The notes: generated by a model from the sequence alone, not told the origin. Counted from the first letter of the stretch, positions 1-11,137 are shown. The stretch: DNA of 64,000 nucleotides from Henriciella sp. (GCA_013213825.1 JABSQA010000003.1:1-64000), one strand, 5' to 3'. Numbers and translations are program-made.

Positions 1-261
1 GCGTCTGTCTGGATCTGTGCGGTCCTCCGGGACCAAAACATAGCCGCCGACAAATTCGTCCGGGTCATAGGCGGGCGCTTGAGCGTGAAACGGGCACACA
101 TAAGGTGTGAATGTCGGCTCGAACGTATCCCAGGCTGGGTGTACTTGATCTGGCAGGGTTACCGGATCGATCAGCGGTTCTACCTGGTCCTGTGCTTCGG
201 TTATACCCGCCATCGCAACCAGCAAAATCGCAATGATGAAGGTCTGCCAGATTTTGTTCAT
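1..261 (-). CDS. Secreted alpha/beta hydrolase-like protein, N-terminal part only (runs off window start)
   Basis: Minus-strand reading from ATG at 261: MNKIWQTFIIAILLVAMAGITEAQ (signal peptide), then ...GGYVLVPEDRTDPDRR, resembling the entry motif of secreted peptidase-like alpha/beta hydrolases. Confidence 0.5.
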   Translation of the reverse strand, partial: MNKIWQTFIIAILLVAMAGITEAQDQVEPLIDPVTLPDQVHPAWDTFEPTFTPYVCPFHAQAPAYDPDEFVGGYVLVPEDRTDPDRR

Positions 262-315
262 GCCCCACTCCCTTTACGACCCCCATTCTCGGTGCGGGTC
301 TCTTTCACAGGCAGC

Positions 316-1347
316 CTAGTCGTCTGGACTGACTTGTACAACGCGGCGGCCAAAATTCTCACCCCGGAATAGACCGCAGAACGCCTCTGGCATGGTTTCG
401 ATACCGCTAAAGCGCTCCTCTTTGAGCTTCAGCTCACCTTTGCCAATCAAACCAGCCATTTCATTCAATGCTGTAGGAAACTCGCGCGCAAAGTCGAACA
501 CGACCAAGCCATGCATCAGCACGCGGTGGGTGATGAAGGGTTTGGTATTGACGATGCCCGGTGTCTCGTCTGGTGACAGATTATAGTCCGCGACCTGTCC
601 GGAAACGCAAATCCGGCCGTTCAGACGCATTTTTGGCAACACGCGGTTGATCATCGCATTGCCGACATTATCAAATAAGAGATCCACGCCTTTTGGCATC
701 GCCTCATCAATGGCCGTGTCTAGGTCCGGCGTTGTTTTGTAATTTATGGCCGCATCAAAACCAGCCTCTTCGACGAGCCAACGGCATTTCTCGTCGCTGC
801 CGGCAACACCTACGACTTGCGCAGCGCCGCCCGCCTTGGCCAATTGCCCTGCGGTGGCACCCACAGGACCCGCCGCAGATGTGATCAAGACGCGATCGCC
901 CTCTGAAAATTTCGCGACGGATTTTAGCCCAAACCAGGCCGTTAAGCCTGGAACACCTAATACGCCAATCCACAAAGAGAGAGGCAGCGCGACAGCGTCT
1001 GGCACTTTGCCAATAAACCCTTTTCCAGACTGTATTGTGTGGGTGCGCCAACCGCCTGCGCAAAAGACTTTTGTGCCGACCGGGTAATCGGCATGTTCTG
1101 AGGCATCGACGACACCGACGCTGAAGCCATCAATGGTCTTGCCGAGAGGGAGCGCGGCGGCATAGCTATCTCCACCGGAAAGACGGGATCGCGTTCCAGG
1201 GTCGACTGAATTCCAAATATGGCGCACGCGGAATTGCTCGGGATTAGGAACGGGGACGGGTTTTTCCACAATCTCGAAATCATTCAGACGCGGGGGGCCA
1301 TCACAATAGCGCTTCAAAACCACTTGTTTCATGAGCTCGGTCAACAC
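316..1347 (-). CDS. NADP-dependent oxidoreductase, MDR (curA-like) family
   Basis: ORF 343 aa; MDR Rossmann segment VLITSAAGPVGATAGQLAKAGG and DLLFDNVGNAMINRVLPKM. Confidence 0.88.
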   Translation of the reverse strand: MLTELMKQVVLKRYCDGPPRLNDFEIVEKPVPVPNPEQFRVRHIWNSVDPGTRSRLSGGDSYAAALPLGKTIDGFSVGVVDASEHADYPVGTKVFCAGGWRTHTIQSGKGFIGKVPDAVALPLSLWIGVLGVPGLTAWFGLKSVAKFSEGDRVLITSAAGPVGATAGQLAKAGGAAQVVGVAGSDEKCRWLVEEAGFDAAINYKTTPDLDTAIDEAMPKGVDLLFDNVGNAMINRVLPKMRLNGRICVSGQVADYNLSPDETPGIVNTKPFITHRVLMHGLVVFDFAREFPTALNEMAGLIGKGELKLKEERFSGIETMPEAFCGLFRGENFGRRVVQVSPDD

Positions 1348-1533
1348 ATTCCTCCACGATCGCGAAAACTGGACACGGACCCCGCATGAAATACGTCCAT
1401 GGCGCGGAGTCTATGTGCGACGCTGCGTCAGTCATCCAAAATCAGCAAAGCTAACGGCTAAAACCAGTTGTTCTCAGGCTCTTGTGAGCCTATTTCACGC
1501 CCAGATAAAATCTGTGAGAATTGAGTTATCCTA

Positions 1534-2436
1534 GTGACCTCCCTGACCCATCTCGATCGGCTTGAAGCCGAATCTATTCATATCATACGTGAAGTTGCGG
1601 CCGTGGCTGAAAATCCAGTCATGCTTTACTCGGTCGGAAAAGATAGTGCGGTGATGCTGCACTTGGCGATGAAGGCGTTTTACCCGAGCGTACCGCCTTT
1701 TCCGCTGATGCATGTCGATACGACTTGGAAGTTTCGCGAAATGATCGCTTTCCGCGACCGCAAGGCCGCTGAGATCGGAATGGATTTGATTGTGCATTCC
1801 AATCAGGAAGGCATTGATGCGGGCGTTGGCCCCTTCACGCACGGATCTTCGCGCCATACTGACATTATGAAGACCCAAGCGCTGAAACAGGCTTTGGACA
1901 AATACAAGTTCGATGTCGCCTTTGGCGGAGCGCGCCGCGATGAAGAGAAATCACGCGCGAAAGAGCGGGTCTTCTCGTTCAGAACCGCGGAACACCGTTG
2001 GGATCCAAAAAACCAACGTCCCGAACTTTGGAACCTCTACAATGCGCGGATCAATCCAGGCGAAAGCATTCGTTGCTTCCCGATCTCGAATTGGACGGAG
2101 CTGGATATTTGGCAATATATCCGCCGCGAACAGATTGAGATTGTACCACTTTATTATGCCGACAAGCGTCCCGTGGTCGAATGGGAAGGCAGTCTGATCA
2201 TGGTCGATGATGACCGCGTGCCTCCCGAACTGGCGAAAACGGCGGTCGAAAAATCCGTGCGGTTTCGGACACTCGGATGTTACCCGCTCACCGGCGCCGT
2301 GGAAAGCACCGCGGATACGTTGGAAGATATTATCCAGGAAATGTTGCTGACCACTTCATCAGAGCGCCAAGGCCGCACGATTGACCGGGATCAATCGGCG
2401 TCGATGGAAAAGAAAAAGCAAGAGGGTTATTTCTAA
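1534..2436 (+). CDS. cysD: Sulfate adenylyltransferase subunit 2
   Basis: ORF 300 aa; PP-loop [39 protein letters not shown]; overlaps cysNC by TAATG. Confidence 0.95.
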   Translation: MTSLTHLDRLEAESIHIIREVAAVAENPVMLYSVGKDSAVMLHLAMKAFYPSVPPFPLMHVDTTWKFREMIAFRDRKAAEIGMDLIVHSNQEGIDAGVGPFTHGSSRHTDIMKTQALKQALDKYKFDVAFGGARRDEEKSRAKERVFSFRTAEHRWDPKNQRPELWNLYNARINPGESIRCFPISNWTELDIWQYIRREQIEIVPLYYADKRPVVEWEGSLIMVDDDRVPPELAKTAVEKSVRFRTLGCYPLTGAVESTADTLEDIIQEMLLTTSSERQGRTIDRDQSASMEKKKQEGYF

Positions 2437-4343
2437 TGTCCCATATCGACTCCCTCATCGCTGAAGACATCTCCGCTTATCTCGAGGCGCACGAAAACAA
2501 GTCCCTCCTTCGTTTCATTACCTGTGGCAGTGTAGATGATGGCAAATCGACATTGATTGGCCGCTTGCTTTATGATTCCAAAATGATCTTCGAAGATCAG
2601 CTTGACGCCCTTGAAAGCGACTCGAAGAAACACGGGACCCAAGGTGAGAATATCGATTTCGCGCTTCTGGTCGATGGTCTGTCTGCCGAGCGCGAGCAGG
2701 GTATCACGATAGATGTCGCCTATCGGTTCTTCTCCACCGACCGACGCAAATTCATCGTGGCGGATACGCCTGGCCATGAACAATATACGCGCAATATGGC
2801 GACAGGCGCATCAACGGCCGATCTCGCTATTTTGATGATTGACGCGCGCAAAGGCGTTCTAACCCAGACGCGACGCCATAGCTTCATTGCAAGTTCGCTT
2901 GGCATTCGCAAACTGGTCCTGGCGATCAATAAGATGGATTTGGTCGACTATGATGAGGCGGTTTACACTCGCATCGAGCAAGACTTCTTGGAATTTGCTG
3001 AAGAATTATCGGCGGGCATCGAAATCCAAGCCATTCCAATGTCGGCCTTGGCCGGGGATAATATCACCGAGAATTCTGAAAATATGACCTGGTATCAAGG
3101 TCCACCTTTGATGGAATATCTCGAAACGGTCCCGGTGGATGATCAGCGTGTGAGCGCGCCATTTCGGATGCCTGTTCAGTGGGTCAATCGGCCCAATCTC
3201 GACTTTCGCGGATTCTCGGGACAAATCGCCTCTGGTACGGTGAAGCCTGGTGACCGGGTCAAAACGCTACCGAGCGCGAAGGAGACCGTGATTGAGCGGA
3301 TCGTCGTACATGGCGGCGATCTGAAAGAAGCCGTCGCGGGCCAATCGGTCACGCTGACCTTCGCCGATGAAGTCGACACCTCGCGTGGCGATGTGATTTG
3401 TGCCGCTGGCGAGCCCGCTGAAGTCGCAGACCAGTTTCAAGCGCGCGTCTTATGGATGGCCGATGCGGAAATGCTACCAGGACGCCGGTATCTTTTGAAG
3501 ATTGGCGCCAAGACGGTGACTGCGACCGTGCTCGATCTTAAATTCGGGATCGACGTCAACACGCTACAGGACAAACCTTCCAAGACGCTGGGATTGAACG
3601 ATTTCGGCGTCATCACGCTAGCGCTGGATCAGGCCATTGCGTTCGATCCTTATGACATCAACCGTGAGACGGGTGGCTTTATTCTGATTGACCGGATGAC
3701 CAATAATACGGTTGGACTGTGTCTGCTCGATTTCGCCTTGCGTCGCGCCGGTAACATTCACTGGCAGGCTTTGGACGTCGACCGCACCGCTTTGGCAACG
3801 CAGAAAGAACAGAAACCCGCGGTGCTTTGGTTCACCGGTCTGTCTGGGTCGGGCAAGTCGACCATTGCCAATGCGCTACAACAGAAACTGTTCGCCATGG
3901 GCAAGCATACTTTTGTGCTGGATGGGGATAATGTCCGACACGGTCTCAACCGGGATCTTGGTTTCACCGATGCCGACCGAGTGGAGAATATTCGTCGTGT
4001 CTCGAACGTTTCTAAATTGATGAGTGATGCGGGGCTGATCACCTTGGTCAGCTTCATCTCGCCATTCCGGTCGGAACGACAAATGGCGCGCAATATGATG
4101 GCCGAAGGCGAGTTCGTCGAAATTTTCGTCGACACGCCGCTTTCCGTTGCGGAAGAACGAGATGTTAAAGGTCTGTACAAGCGGGCGCGTGCCGGGGAGA
4201 TCAAAAATTTCACCGGGCTAGATAGTCCGTACGAAGCGCCGCAGAATCCTGAAATCACTATCAATACAGTGCAGATGAGCGCCGAGGATGCAGCGGATCA
4301 AATCATTAATTGGATGCGCGAGCGCGGATGGTTTGAGGTCTAA
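2436..4343 (+). CDS. cysNC: Bifunctional sulfate adenylyltransferase subunit 1 / adenylylsulfate kinase
   Basis: ORF 635 aa; GTPase motifs GSVDDGKST and [12 protein letters not shown] plus C-terminal APS kinase [17 protein letters not shown]. Confidence 0.95.
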   Translation: MSHIDSLIAEDISAYLEAHENKSLLRFITCGSVDDGKSTLIGRLLYDSKMIFEDQLDALESDSKKHGTQGENIDFALLVDGLSAEREQGITIDVAYRFFSTDRRKFIVADTPGHEQYTRNMATGASTADLAILMIDARKGVLTQTRRHSFIASSLGIRKLVLAINKMDLVDYDEAVYTRIEQDFLEFAEELSAGIEIQAIPMSALAGDNITENSENMTWYQGPPLMEYLETVPVDDQRVSAPFRMPVQWVNRPNLDFRGFSGQIASGTVKPGDRVKTLPSAKETVIERIVVHGGDLKEAVAGQSVTLTFADEVDTSRGDVICAAGEPAEVADQFQARVLWMADAEMLPGRRYLLKIGAKTVTATVLDLKFGIDVNTLQDKPSKTLGLNDFGVITLALDQAIAFDPYDINRETGGFILIDRMTNNTVGLCLLDFALRRAGNIHWQALDVDRTALATQKEQKPAVLWFTGLSGSGKSTIANALQQKLFAMGKHTFVLDGDNVRHGLNRDLGFTDADRVENIRRVSNVSKLMSDAGLITLVSFISPFRSERQMARNMMAEGEFVEIFVDTPLSVAEERDVKGLYKRARAGEIKNFTGLDSPYEAPQNPEITINTVQMSAEDAADQIINWMRERGWFEV

Positions 4344-4352
4344 GAAAGCGCG

Positions 4353-6158
4353 TTAGGTTGCCAACGCTTCTTTCTTTTCCTCGATTTCCATCCAATCCAG
4401 TTCGGCTTGTTCCAATTCTGCGCGCGCGGCTTCCAGGCGGGTATTGATGCGTTGGAATTCGTCTGGATTTTCATTGAATAGATTTGGATCGGATAGACCG
4501 TTTTCGAGCTCAGAAATTTCGGATTCTAAGCGCGGCATGGCCTCTTCAACTTCTTTCAGACGGTGCTGATCTTTGAAGCTCAGTTTTGTTGGTTTCTTAT
4601 CGCTGCTCGTTTTTGGCTTCGCGGCTTTGGGCTTTTTCTCTGCCTTGCGGGCTTTGCCGGGCTGACCTTTAATCTGCGACTGCGCGTCGCTCCAACCACC
4701 AGCGGTTTCGACCCATGCGCCTTCCCCAAGCGGCACGAGGCATGATGTCACCGTCGCGTCGAGAAAGGCGCGGTCGTGGCTGACCAAGATCAAAGTGCCC
4801 TCAAAATTGAGCAGCATGTCTTCGAGCAAATCCAAGGTTTGCATGTCGAGATCATTGGTCGGCTCGTCGAGCACCAGAACATCTGTCGATTGCGCCAAAG
4901 CGATTGCCAGGGTGAGGCGGTTGCGTTCACCGCCAGACAGCGCAGCTACGACTTGTCGCAACTGGTCCGGTTTGAAGAGGAAGTCTTTGGCATAGGCGGC
5001 GACGTGACGTTGTTTGCCTTGCACCATGATACTGTCGCCGCCTTGCGGCGCTAAAGCTTCCCAAAGTGTATCCTTCGGTCGAAGCGTATCACGGGTTTGA
5101 TCGAGATAAGTGATGCGCAGGGCGGGGTTGAGTTTGACATTGCCGCTATCGCGCTCGAGCTCGCCCAGCATTAACTTCAACAATGTGGTTTTACCGACGC
5201 CATTGGGACCAATCAGACCCACCCGATCGCCACGCAAAATTTTGAAGTCTAAGCCCTCGACGATTTTGAGATCGCCATAGGCTTTGCTGAGTCCGAACGT
5301 CTCAATCACTTTTCGCGACTGATGCCCGGCATCTTCCGCACTGATCCCAGCTTTGGCTTTTTGGGCGACAATGGCAGCTTTACGTCGAGCGGCTTCCGCG
5401 CGCATGGCTTTCAGCTTGTGGAGGCGGCCCATATTCCGCGCCCGTCGTCCTGTGACACCGCGCTGCAACCAATGCTCTTCAGCTTTCAATTGGGTTTTGA
5501 GTTTCTCAAGCTGGCGGATCTCAGCCTCTTCAATCTCTTCCGCCCAGCGCTCAAAATCGCCGTAACCTTTTGGGCTTTTTAGCACCACGCCATCGCGCAA
5601 CCAAAGCGTGTTGGTTGTGACATTCTCCATAAATCTGCGATCGTGACTGACCAGGAGGACTGCGCCGTTAAACCCCATCAAGCGGGTTTCCAGCGTCTCG
5701 ATCATTGGCACATCGAGATGGTTGGTCGGTTCGTCGAGCAAAAGAATTCCGGGAGCAACCGCAAAGGCTTTAGCGAGCGCGGCGCGGCGGATCTGCCCGC
5801 CAGATAGGATGTTCGGGGTCGCGCTGGGATCAACACCAAAATGGCCGAGCTCGGCTTCGGCCTGCCAAGCTTCGGCGCCGCTTGATTGCGCGTAGTCGAG
5901 AACGGTCTGATAGTCACTTAAGTCAGGTTCTTGGTCGACCTTGGTGATCACGGTGCCAGGGTGGATCCAAAGTTCACCATCATCTGGTTCGTGACGCCCA
6001 GTGATGAGGCGCATCAGGGTCGACTTACCAGCACCATTGCGCCCGACCAAAGCCGCACGCTCGCCCTTTGCCAATGTGAAGGTCACGCCCTCGAAAAGGG
6101 GTTTCCCACCAAAAGCGAGACGGACATCTGTCATGGTTAGAATTGGTAAGGCAGACAT
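4353..6158 (-). CDS. ABC-F family ATP-binding cassette protein (Uup-like)
   Basis: ORF 601 aa; two Walker A (GRNGAGKST, GPNGVGKTT), two signature motifs, C-terminal coiled coil. Confidence 0.92.
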   Translation of the reverse strand: MSALPILTMTDVRLAFGGKPLFEGVTFTLAKGERAALVGRNGAGKSTLMRLITGRHEPDDGELWIHPGTVITKVDQEPDLSDYQTVLDYAQSSGAEAWQAEAELGHFGVDPSATPNILSGGQIRRAALAKAFAVAPGILLLDEPTNHLDVPMIETLETRLMGFNGAVLLVSHDRRFMENVTTNTLWLRDGVVLKSPKGYGDFERWAEEIEEAEIRQLEKLKTQLKAEEHWLQRGVTGRRARNMGRLHKLKAMRAEAARRKAAIVAQKAKAGISAEDAGHQSRKVIETFGLSKAYGDLKIVEGLDFKILRGDRVGLIGPNGVGKTTLLKLMLGELERDSGNVKLNPALRITYLDQTRDTLRPKDTLWEALAPQGGDSIMVQGKQRHVAAYAKDFLFKPDQLRQVVAALSGGERNRLTLAIALAQSTDVLVLDEPTNDLDMQTLDLLEDMLLNFEGTLILVSHDRAFLDATVTSCLVPLGEGAWVETAGGWSDAQSQIKGQPGKARKAEKKPKAAKPKTSSDKKPTKLSFKDQHRLKEVEEAMPRLESEISELENGLSDPNLFNENPDEFQRINTRLEAARAELEQAELDWMEIEEKKEALAT

Positions 6159-6227
6159 GGAAACGGTGTTTGCGCTGCTACTGCGAACAGGTCAATCTTT
6201 ACGCTCAGGATCTCGTCCCGTTTGCGA

Positions 6228-7061
6228 TTACGCCTTCAGCTTATAGCCCGATCGCAGCATCCACCAAACGCCGGCCGAAGCCGCGAAAGCGACGGCGCCG
6301 CTGACCACCATGCCGGTCAGGATGTTCGAATTCGCGGCGTCCAAAAAGCCATAGCGGAAGCCATCGATCAGAAAGAAAATCGGATCAAAGTAAGCCAGCG
6401 ATTTAAACGGCTCGACCAAAACATTGATGTCGTAAAATGTCCCCGACAAGAAGGTCAGAGGGACAATCACGAAGTTAGAGACCGCCGCTAAGTGATCAAA
6501 CTTGTCGGCCCAGATGCCGCCCATTGCGCCAATCGCAGCCAGGAAAATGGTTGCCATTAGGCCGAACCAGATCACTGGCCAAATGTGTACTACAGAGAGA
6601 TTGGCGAGGCCGCTAAAATGAATGCCAATCGCGGCGATGAGGCCAACCATGATCCCGCGCGTGGCGGCGCCGAAGATGAAACCGATGGTCAATTCAAGGG
6701 GCGATAGCGGTGGCATTAGGAAATCCACCTGGCTGCCTTGCACCTTGGCGATGGTCAGCGAGCTGGACGAGTTTTGAAACGCGTTTTGCAGCATCGACAT
6801 GACGATCAGGCCGGGCGCCAAAAAGCTATTATAGTCTAGTCCGGCGAAATCACCGGACAATTCCCCACGATTGCCAAAGGCCAGCTTAAACACTGTCATG
6901 AACAGCAAAGTGGAGACCACCGGCGCCAAGAGCGTTTGCATCCAGACCTTCATAAAACGGCCTACTTCTCGTTTATAGAGGGTCCATAAGCCGAGCCAGT
7001 TGACCGCCCCATAAGTGCGAGGTTTCGGCGCGGATAACACAGTATGAGATGAATCGGGCAT
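6228..7061 (-). CDS. ABC-2 type transporter permease
   Basis: ORF 277 aa with multiple hydrophobic segments; LYKREVGRFMKVWMQTLLAPVVSTLLF and FLSGTFYDINVLVEPFK. Confidence 0.88.
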   Translation of the reverse strand: MPDSSHTVLSAPKPRTYGAVNWLGLWTLYKREVGRFMKVWMQTLLAPVVSTLLFMTVFKLAFGNRGELSGDFAGLDYNSFLAPGLIVMSMLQNAFQNSSSSLTIAKVQGSQVDFLMPPLSPLELTIGFIFGAATRGIMVGLIAAIGIHFSGLANLSVVHIWPVIWFGLMATIFLAAIGAMGGIWADKFDHLAAVSNFVIVPLTFLSGTFYDINVLVEPFKSLAYFDPIFFLIDGFRYGFLDAANSNILTGMVVSGAVAFAASAGVWWMLRSGYKLKA

Positions 7062-7108
7062 GACCGCACATTTAAGAGGTGACTCGCGCTTTGGCGATAG
7101 GTTAAAAT

Positions 7109-7149
7109 CTATCCACAGCTGCTACTATATATTGATTGGCTGTGGACAG
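7109..7149. promoter_or_regulatory. Inverted pair of DnaA-box-like sites upstream of gcrA
   Basis: TCTATCCACAGC (7108-7119) and GCTGTGGACAGA (7139-7150) form an inverted repeat with 11/12 identity; core resembles TTATCCACA. Confidence 0.45.
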
Positions 7150-7260
7150 AGGTTATCAGCATCTTGTGTTTCATTTCGCCCCTGCTACGATATATAGCGT
7201 TAGAGCGGGGCTGGTGGCGACGCTCATATCAATATCTAGGGGCTGCCAAAGAGCGGGGTT

Positions 7261-7794
7261 TTGCGCATGGCGTGGACTGAAGATCGAGTAGAAGTACTAA
7301 AGAAGCTATGGGCAGAGGGTCATTCGGCCAGCCAAATAGCCAAAGAACTCGGCGGCGTAACGCGCAACGCCGTCATCGGAAAGGTACACCGTTTGGGACT
7401 TTCTGGGCGGGCAACGCCGTCGCGTCCGGTCAAACGTCCACCGCGTTTGGCGCGTCCGAAGCCGCGCGTGCAACCAGATGGCAGCGTCATCACGCCAAAA
7501 CCACAGCGTGTTGTGGCTGAACCAGACCTCAAACAGGTCGAAAAAACAGCCATGCTCACGACGCTACCACCACAACCTCTCGCAGATGGCGAAGCGGCCA
7601 CCATTTTGACCTTGCGCGACAGCATGTGCAAATGGCCGATTGGCGACCCAGCTGATCCCAAATTCGCGTTTTGCGGCCGTAAAGCCACATGTGGCCCCTA
7701 CTGCGCGGAGCATGCGAAGATCGCATTCCAGCCTGCAAAGAAGCGCGAAAAGAAAAAAGCCGATTACGACTATGTCCGTAAGATTGCTGGCTAA
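7261..7794 (+). CDS. gcrA: GcrA cell cycle regulator
   Basis: ORF (start about 7267); MAWTEDRVEVLKKLWAEGHSASQIAKELGGVTRNAVIGKVHRLGLSGR and C-terminal CKWPIGDP...FCG...PYCAEHAKIAFQP. Confidence 0.95.
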   Translation: MRMAWTEDRVEVLKKLWAEGHSASQIAKELGGVTRNAVIGKVHRLGLSGRATPSRPVKRPPRLARPKPRVQPDGSVITPKPQRVVAEPDLKQVEKTAMLTTLPPQPLADGEAATILTLRDSMCKWPIGDPADPKFAFCGRKATCGPYCAEHAKIAFQPAKKREKKKADYDYVRKIAG

Positions 7795-7827
7795 TTGCCG
7801 CGAGGCATTTCGGTGATGAAAGCAAGG

Positions 7828-7857
7828 CGGCTCGGGATCTCCCGAGCCGTTTTTTCT
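7828..7857 (+). terminator. Rho-independent terminator after gcrA
   Basis: CGGCTCGGGA-TC-TCCCGAGCCG followed by TTTTTTC. Confidence 0.9.
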
Positions 7858-7951
7858 TTGTTTTGACGCATGACGCGCTTTGAGGGAGTCGGCAGTTAAC
7901 GACCCTAGCTCTTAAACAAACCAAGCGGTTTTCATATTTGACTTCCCTGAT

Positions 7952-9193
7952 TTGACGATTTCCCGCATAGCCCGACAAATGCTGAGTTTTCTGCGTGATA
8001 ATGGGCGATGGATTTCAGGGGGCTTCTTGCTCACCTTCTTTTCGTCATTTGGGCAAACCTTTTTTATCGGTCTGTCGGGCGAGGAGCTGCGGGCCAAGTT
8101 CCAGCTGACCGATGGGGAATTTGGCGGCATCTATATGATCGCCACGATTGGCAGCGCGCTGACCTTGCCGTTTTTGGGGCGAACCTTGGATCACATGCCG
8201 GGTTGGAAAGTTGCGCGATTTGTCATTCCGGCTCTTGCAGGCGCGTGTCTGCTCATGGCCTTCGCACCGTCAATTTTGGTTTTGGTGCTCGCCCTCTATT
8301 TATTGCGTCTCTTCGGTCAGGGCATGATGACCCATACGGCATATACCGAAATTGGTCGTTGGTATGTCGCCAATCGCGGTCGCGCGACGTCACTGATCGT
8401 CCCAGGACATCAGACCGGCGAAGCCTTGTTGCCCATTGGTTTTACAATCGTTGCGGTTGGCCTGGGGTGGCAAGCGGGCTGGCTGATCGCAGCAGGCCTT
8501 CTACTGCTCTTCGCCATGCCGATGATCCTATCGCTCTGGCGGGTTGAGCGTACGCCGCAAGCCAGCGATCCAGATCTCACGCAAGCGCGCCTTGGCCCAG
8601 ATAAAACGGTCGCACAAGTGGCTGCGGATCCGATCTTTTATGCCTTATTGGTCGGTGTGCTCGCACCGCCCTTTATTGGGACGACGATCTTTTTCCACCA
8701 AGACTATCTGATCGAATTGCGGGGATATGATGCGCTCGCCTTCGCCGCAGCCTTTCCGATCATGGCGATCACGACGGTCGTCTTTTCTCTGATGAGCGGT
8801 CAGCTGATTGATCGGTTCGGCGCTATTCGTTTGCTGCCATTCTATTTGATCCCGCTTTGTTGTGCCTGTCTTACGGTCGGCTTGCTGACGCCCTTATGGG
8901 GCATTTATGCTTTCATGTTTCTGGTCGGCGTGAGTTATGGCTTTACCGCACCGCTGATCGGAGCCTTGTGGCCAGAGGTTTACGGGGTTCGGAATTTAGG
9001 CTCTGTGCGAGCCATCGCGGTCGCTGCAGGTGTTGCGTCGACGGCGATTGGGCCTGGCCTAACTGGCTATCTTATCGATCGCGGGGTCACTTTGCCGACG
9101 CAAATGCTGTATCTCAGTGGCTGGTGCATCGTAGCGAGTGGAGTCTTAGCTCTGGTCTCGCCGGTTATTCTGCGGCGGACTGCTGAAGCCTAA
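7952..9193 (+). CDS. MFS transporter
   Basis: ORF 413 aa; about 12 hydrophobic segments; internal FLGRTLDHMPG and LMSGQLIDRFGAIR loops. Confidence 0.88.
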   Translation: MTISRIARQMLSFLRDNGRWISGGFLLTFFSSFGQTFFIGLSGEELRAKFQLTDGEFGGIYMIATIGSALTLPFLGRTLDHMPGWKVARFVIPALAGACLLMAFAPSILVLVLALYLLRLFGQGMMTHTAYTEIGRWYVANRGRATSLIVPGHQTGEALLPIGFTIVAVGLGWQAGWLIAAGLLLLFAMPMILSLWRVERTPQASDPDLTQARLGPDKTVAQVAADPIFYALLVGVLAPPFIGTTIFFHQDYLIELRGYDALAFAAAFPIMAITTVVFSLMSGQLIDRFGAIRLLPFYLIPLCCACLTVGLLTPLWGIYAFMFLVGVSYGFTAPLIGALWPEVYGVRNLGSVRAIAVAAGVASTAIGPGLTGYLIDRGVTLPTQMLYLSGWCIVASGVLALVSPVILRRTAEA

Positions 9194-9212
9194 TCGAGCG
9201 CGCGCTCAAAAA

Positions 9213-9256
9213 GAAAAGACCGCTGCGGACCGATTAAATCGATCAGCGCAGCGGTC
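9213..9256 (-). terminator. Rho-independent terminator between convergent MFS and porin genes
   Basis: GACCGCTGCG (9218-9227) ... CGCAGCGGTC (9247-9256), flanked by an A-rich tract that is T-rich on the minus strand. Confidence 0.75.
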
Positions 9257-9313
9257 AGTCAAACCCCGCCCAAGACAGGAGGGCAACAGGCGGGCTTGAA
9301 GCCTAAATCAGGC

Positions 9314-9970
9314 TTACAAAGAACGGCTGACGGTCAGAACAACCCGTTCGTCAGCGTTTGGATCACCGTCAACATCAGACCCCCAGAAGCGTAGGTCAAA
9401 GTCGACATATTCGGTGCTCAGTGTCGCGCCGAGTGAATAGTTTGTGTACTCATCGAAGCCGTCGAGATAGTTGCCGACCGTGGCGTCAAAGCCGAGCGTG
9501 TCGGTCGCGCTGAAGCCAGCAGACAGGTCGAGATAGACGGTCTCATTGTCTGGGTCGACATAGAGGTAGCCGCCGAGTGAAACAGCGTCGAATGTGTAGC
9601 CGAGACCACCATATACTTCGACAAAGTCGAGATCATCTGTGTCTGGATAGATATAGCCGATAACACCGACATCCCAAGACAGGCCCGCCTCTGTTTCGCC
9701 AGCAAAACCGCCATATAGGTCAAGCTCCATATTGGCGCCGCCAAAATCGACGATCGATGCCCATGTGCCCGCGTAGAACGCGCCATTAGCATAATCAAAG
9801 CCACCTTGAATGGCTGGGTTTTCGCTGTTCTGCGAGAATCCGCGCCAGACATAATCGGTGGTCAGGGCAACATTGCCCGAAAACTCACCTTCAGCGATCG
9901 CTGCAGGGGCTGTAAACGCACCAGCGACCATTGCGAGCGCCAGACCTCGTGAAATCATTTTTCCCATCAA
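9314..9970 (-). CDS. TorF-like putative porin (Gcw_chp type)
   Basis: ORF 218 aa; signal peptide, FSGNVALTTDYVWRGFSQNSENPAIQGGFDYANGAFYAGTWAS. Confidence 0.88.
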   Translation of the reverse strand: MMGKMISRGLALAMVAGAFTAPAAIAEGEFSGNVALTTDYVWRGFSQNSENPAIQGGFDYANGAFYAGTWASIVDFGGANMELDLYGGFAGETEAGLSWDVGVIGYIYPDTDDLDFVEVYGGLGYTFDAVSLGGYLYVDPDNETVYLDLSAGFSATDTLGFDATVGNYLDGFDEYTNYSLGATLSTEYVDFDLRFWGSDVDGDPNADERVVLTVSRSL

Positions 9971-10183
9971 TCCGCTCCTTCCAGATATTGCGATTGGTGG
10001 GCCTAAAAGAGCCGACTGCCTGGGATTTAGCCACTATAGACCAAACAGAGCGCTGTTTTTTCTGCGGATCGCACGAAATTCGTGCAGATGCGTGAATTCG
10101 CGCTCGTAAACGCGTCGGCGGCACGCAATTACACCAGTTTGTGGGTGAGCGGCGCAAAGCGTTACCCAAATGTCACCCTGTTG

Positions 10184-11137
10184 CTATTGTGCTGACAGCA
10201 GCAAAACGGCGAAATAGCGTCTCTCATCTTGCCAAGAGTGCTGCAGCTGCCAGCCCGCATCGGACAGTTGCGCCGTCAATGATTCCAAATCGAATTTGCG
10301 GGAGTTTTCTGTGTGAATGGTTTCGCCAGCTGTGAACTTGAACTGATCGGCGCCAATGGTCACGCTTTGGTCGACCAAGCTTTCGAGATGCATCTCAATC
10401 TGAGAGGCGGCATCATTCCAGACCGCTTTGTGCCGGAAGGTATCCAAGTTGAAATCCGCGCCAAGTTCGCGATTGATGCGGGTCAGGAGGTTCAAGTTGA
10501 AGGCCGCAGTGACCCCTCGGGAATCATCATAAGCGGGGATGAGGATGTCGGCTGATTTTCGCAAATCTACGCCTAGGAGAAATTGTCCATCGGCTCCCAA
10601 AAGCGCTCGCGCCGCCCGCATAAATGCGCCAATTTCCACATCATCAAGATTGCCAATTGTCGAGCCGGGGAAAAACCCAACGGGTGTACCTCTCGCTTCT
10701 GACGGCAGCCCGAACCGACCCATAAAGTCACCCACAATCGGATGCACGGGCAAGTCCGGATACTCGTTTCGCAATCCGTCTGCGGTGTCCAACAAGAAGT
10801 CTTCTGAAACGTCGATGGGCACATAACCAGCAATGCGATTCAAACTGTCGAGAAGGATACGCGTTTTCGTTGAGGCTCCCGCGCCATACTCCACCAAAAG
10901 GACGTCGGGTCCGAGCGCCTGCGCGATATCGGCCGCATTTTGCTGCAAGATCGCGGTTTCCGTGCGTGTGGGATAATACTCATCGAGTGTCGTTATCTGT
11001 TCGAAGAGGTTTGAGCCGATTTCATCATAGAAATACTGGCAGGGTAGCGTCTTCTGCAGTTGCGAGAGTCCATTCACCACGGCTTTGAAAAAGGCTGCGC
11101 GTGCACCGGACGCAACGGGATCAAATGCATCATCCAT
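10184..11137 (-). CDS. egtD: L-histidine N(alpha)-methyltransferase
   Basis: ORF 317 aa; LPCQYFYDEIGSNLFEQITTLDEYYPTRTE; adjacent to egtB. Confidence 0.93.
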   Translation of the reverse strand: MDDAFDPVASGARAAFFKAVVNGLSQLQKTLPCQYFYDEIGSNLFEQITTLDEYYPTRTETAILQQNAADIAQALGPDVLLVEYGAGASTKTRILLDSLNRIAGYVPIDVSEDFLLDTADGLRNEYPDLPVHPIVGDFMGRFGLPSEARGTPVGFFPGSTIGNLDDVEIGAFMRAARALLGADGQFLLGVDLRKSADILIPAYDDSRGVTAAFNLNLLTRINRELGADFNLDTFRHKAVWNDAASQIEMHLESLVDQSVTIGADQFKFTAGETIHTENSRKFDLESLTAQLSDAGWQLQHSWQDERRYFAVLLLSAQ

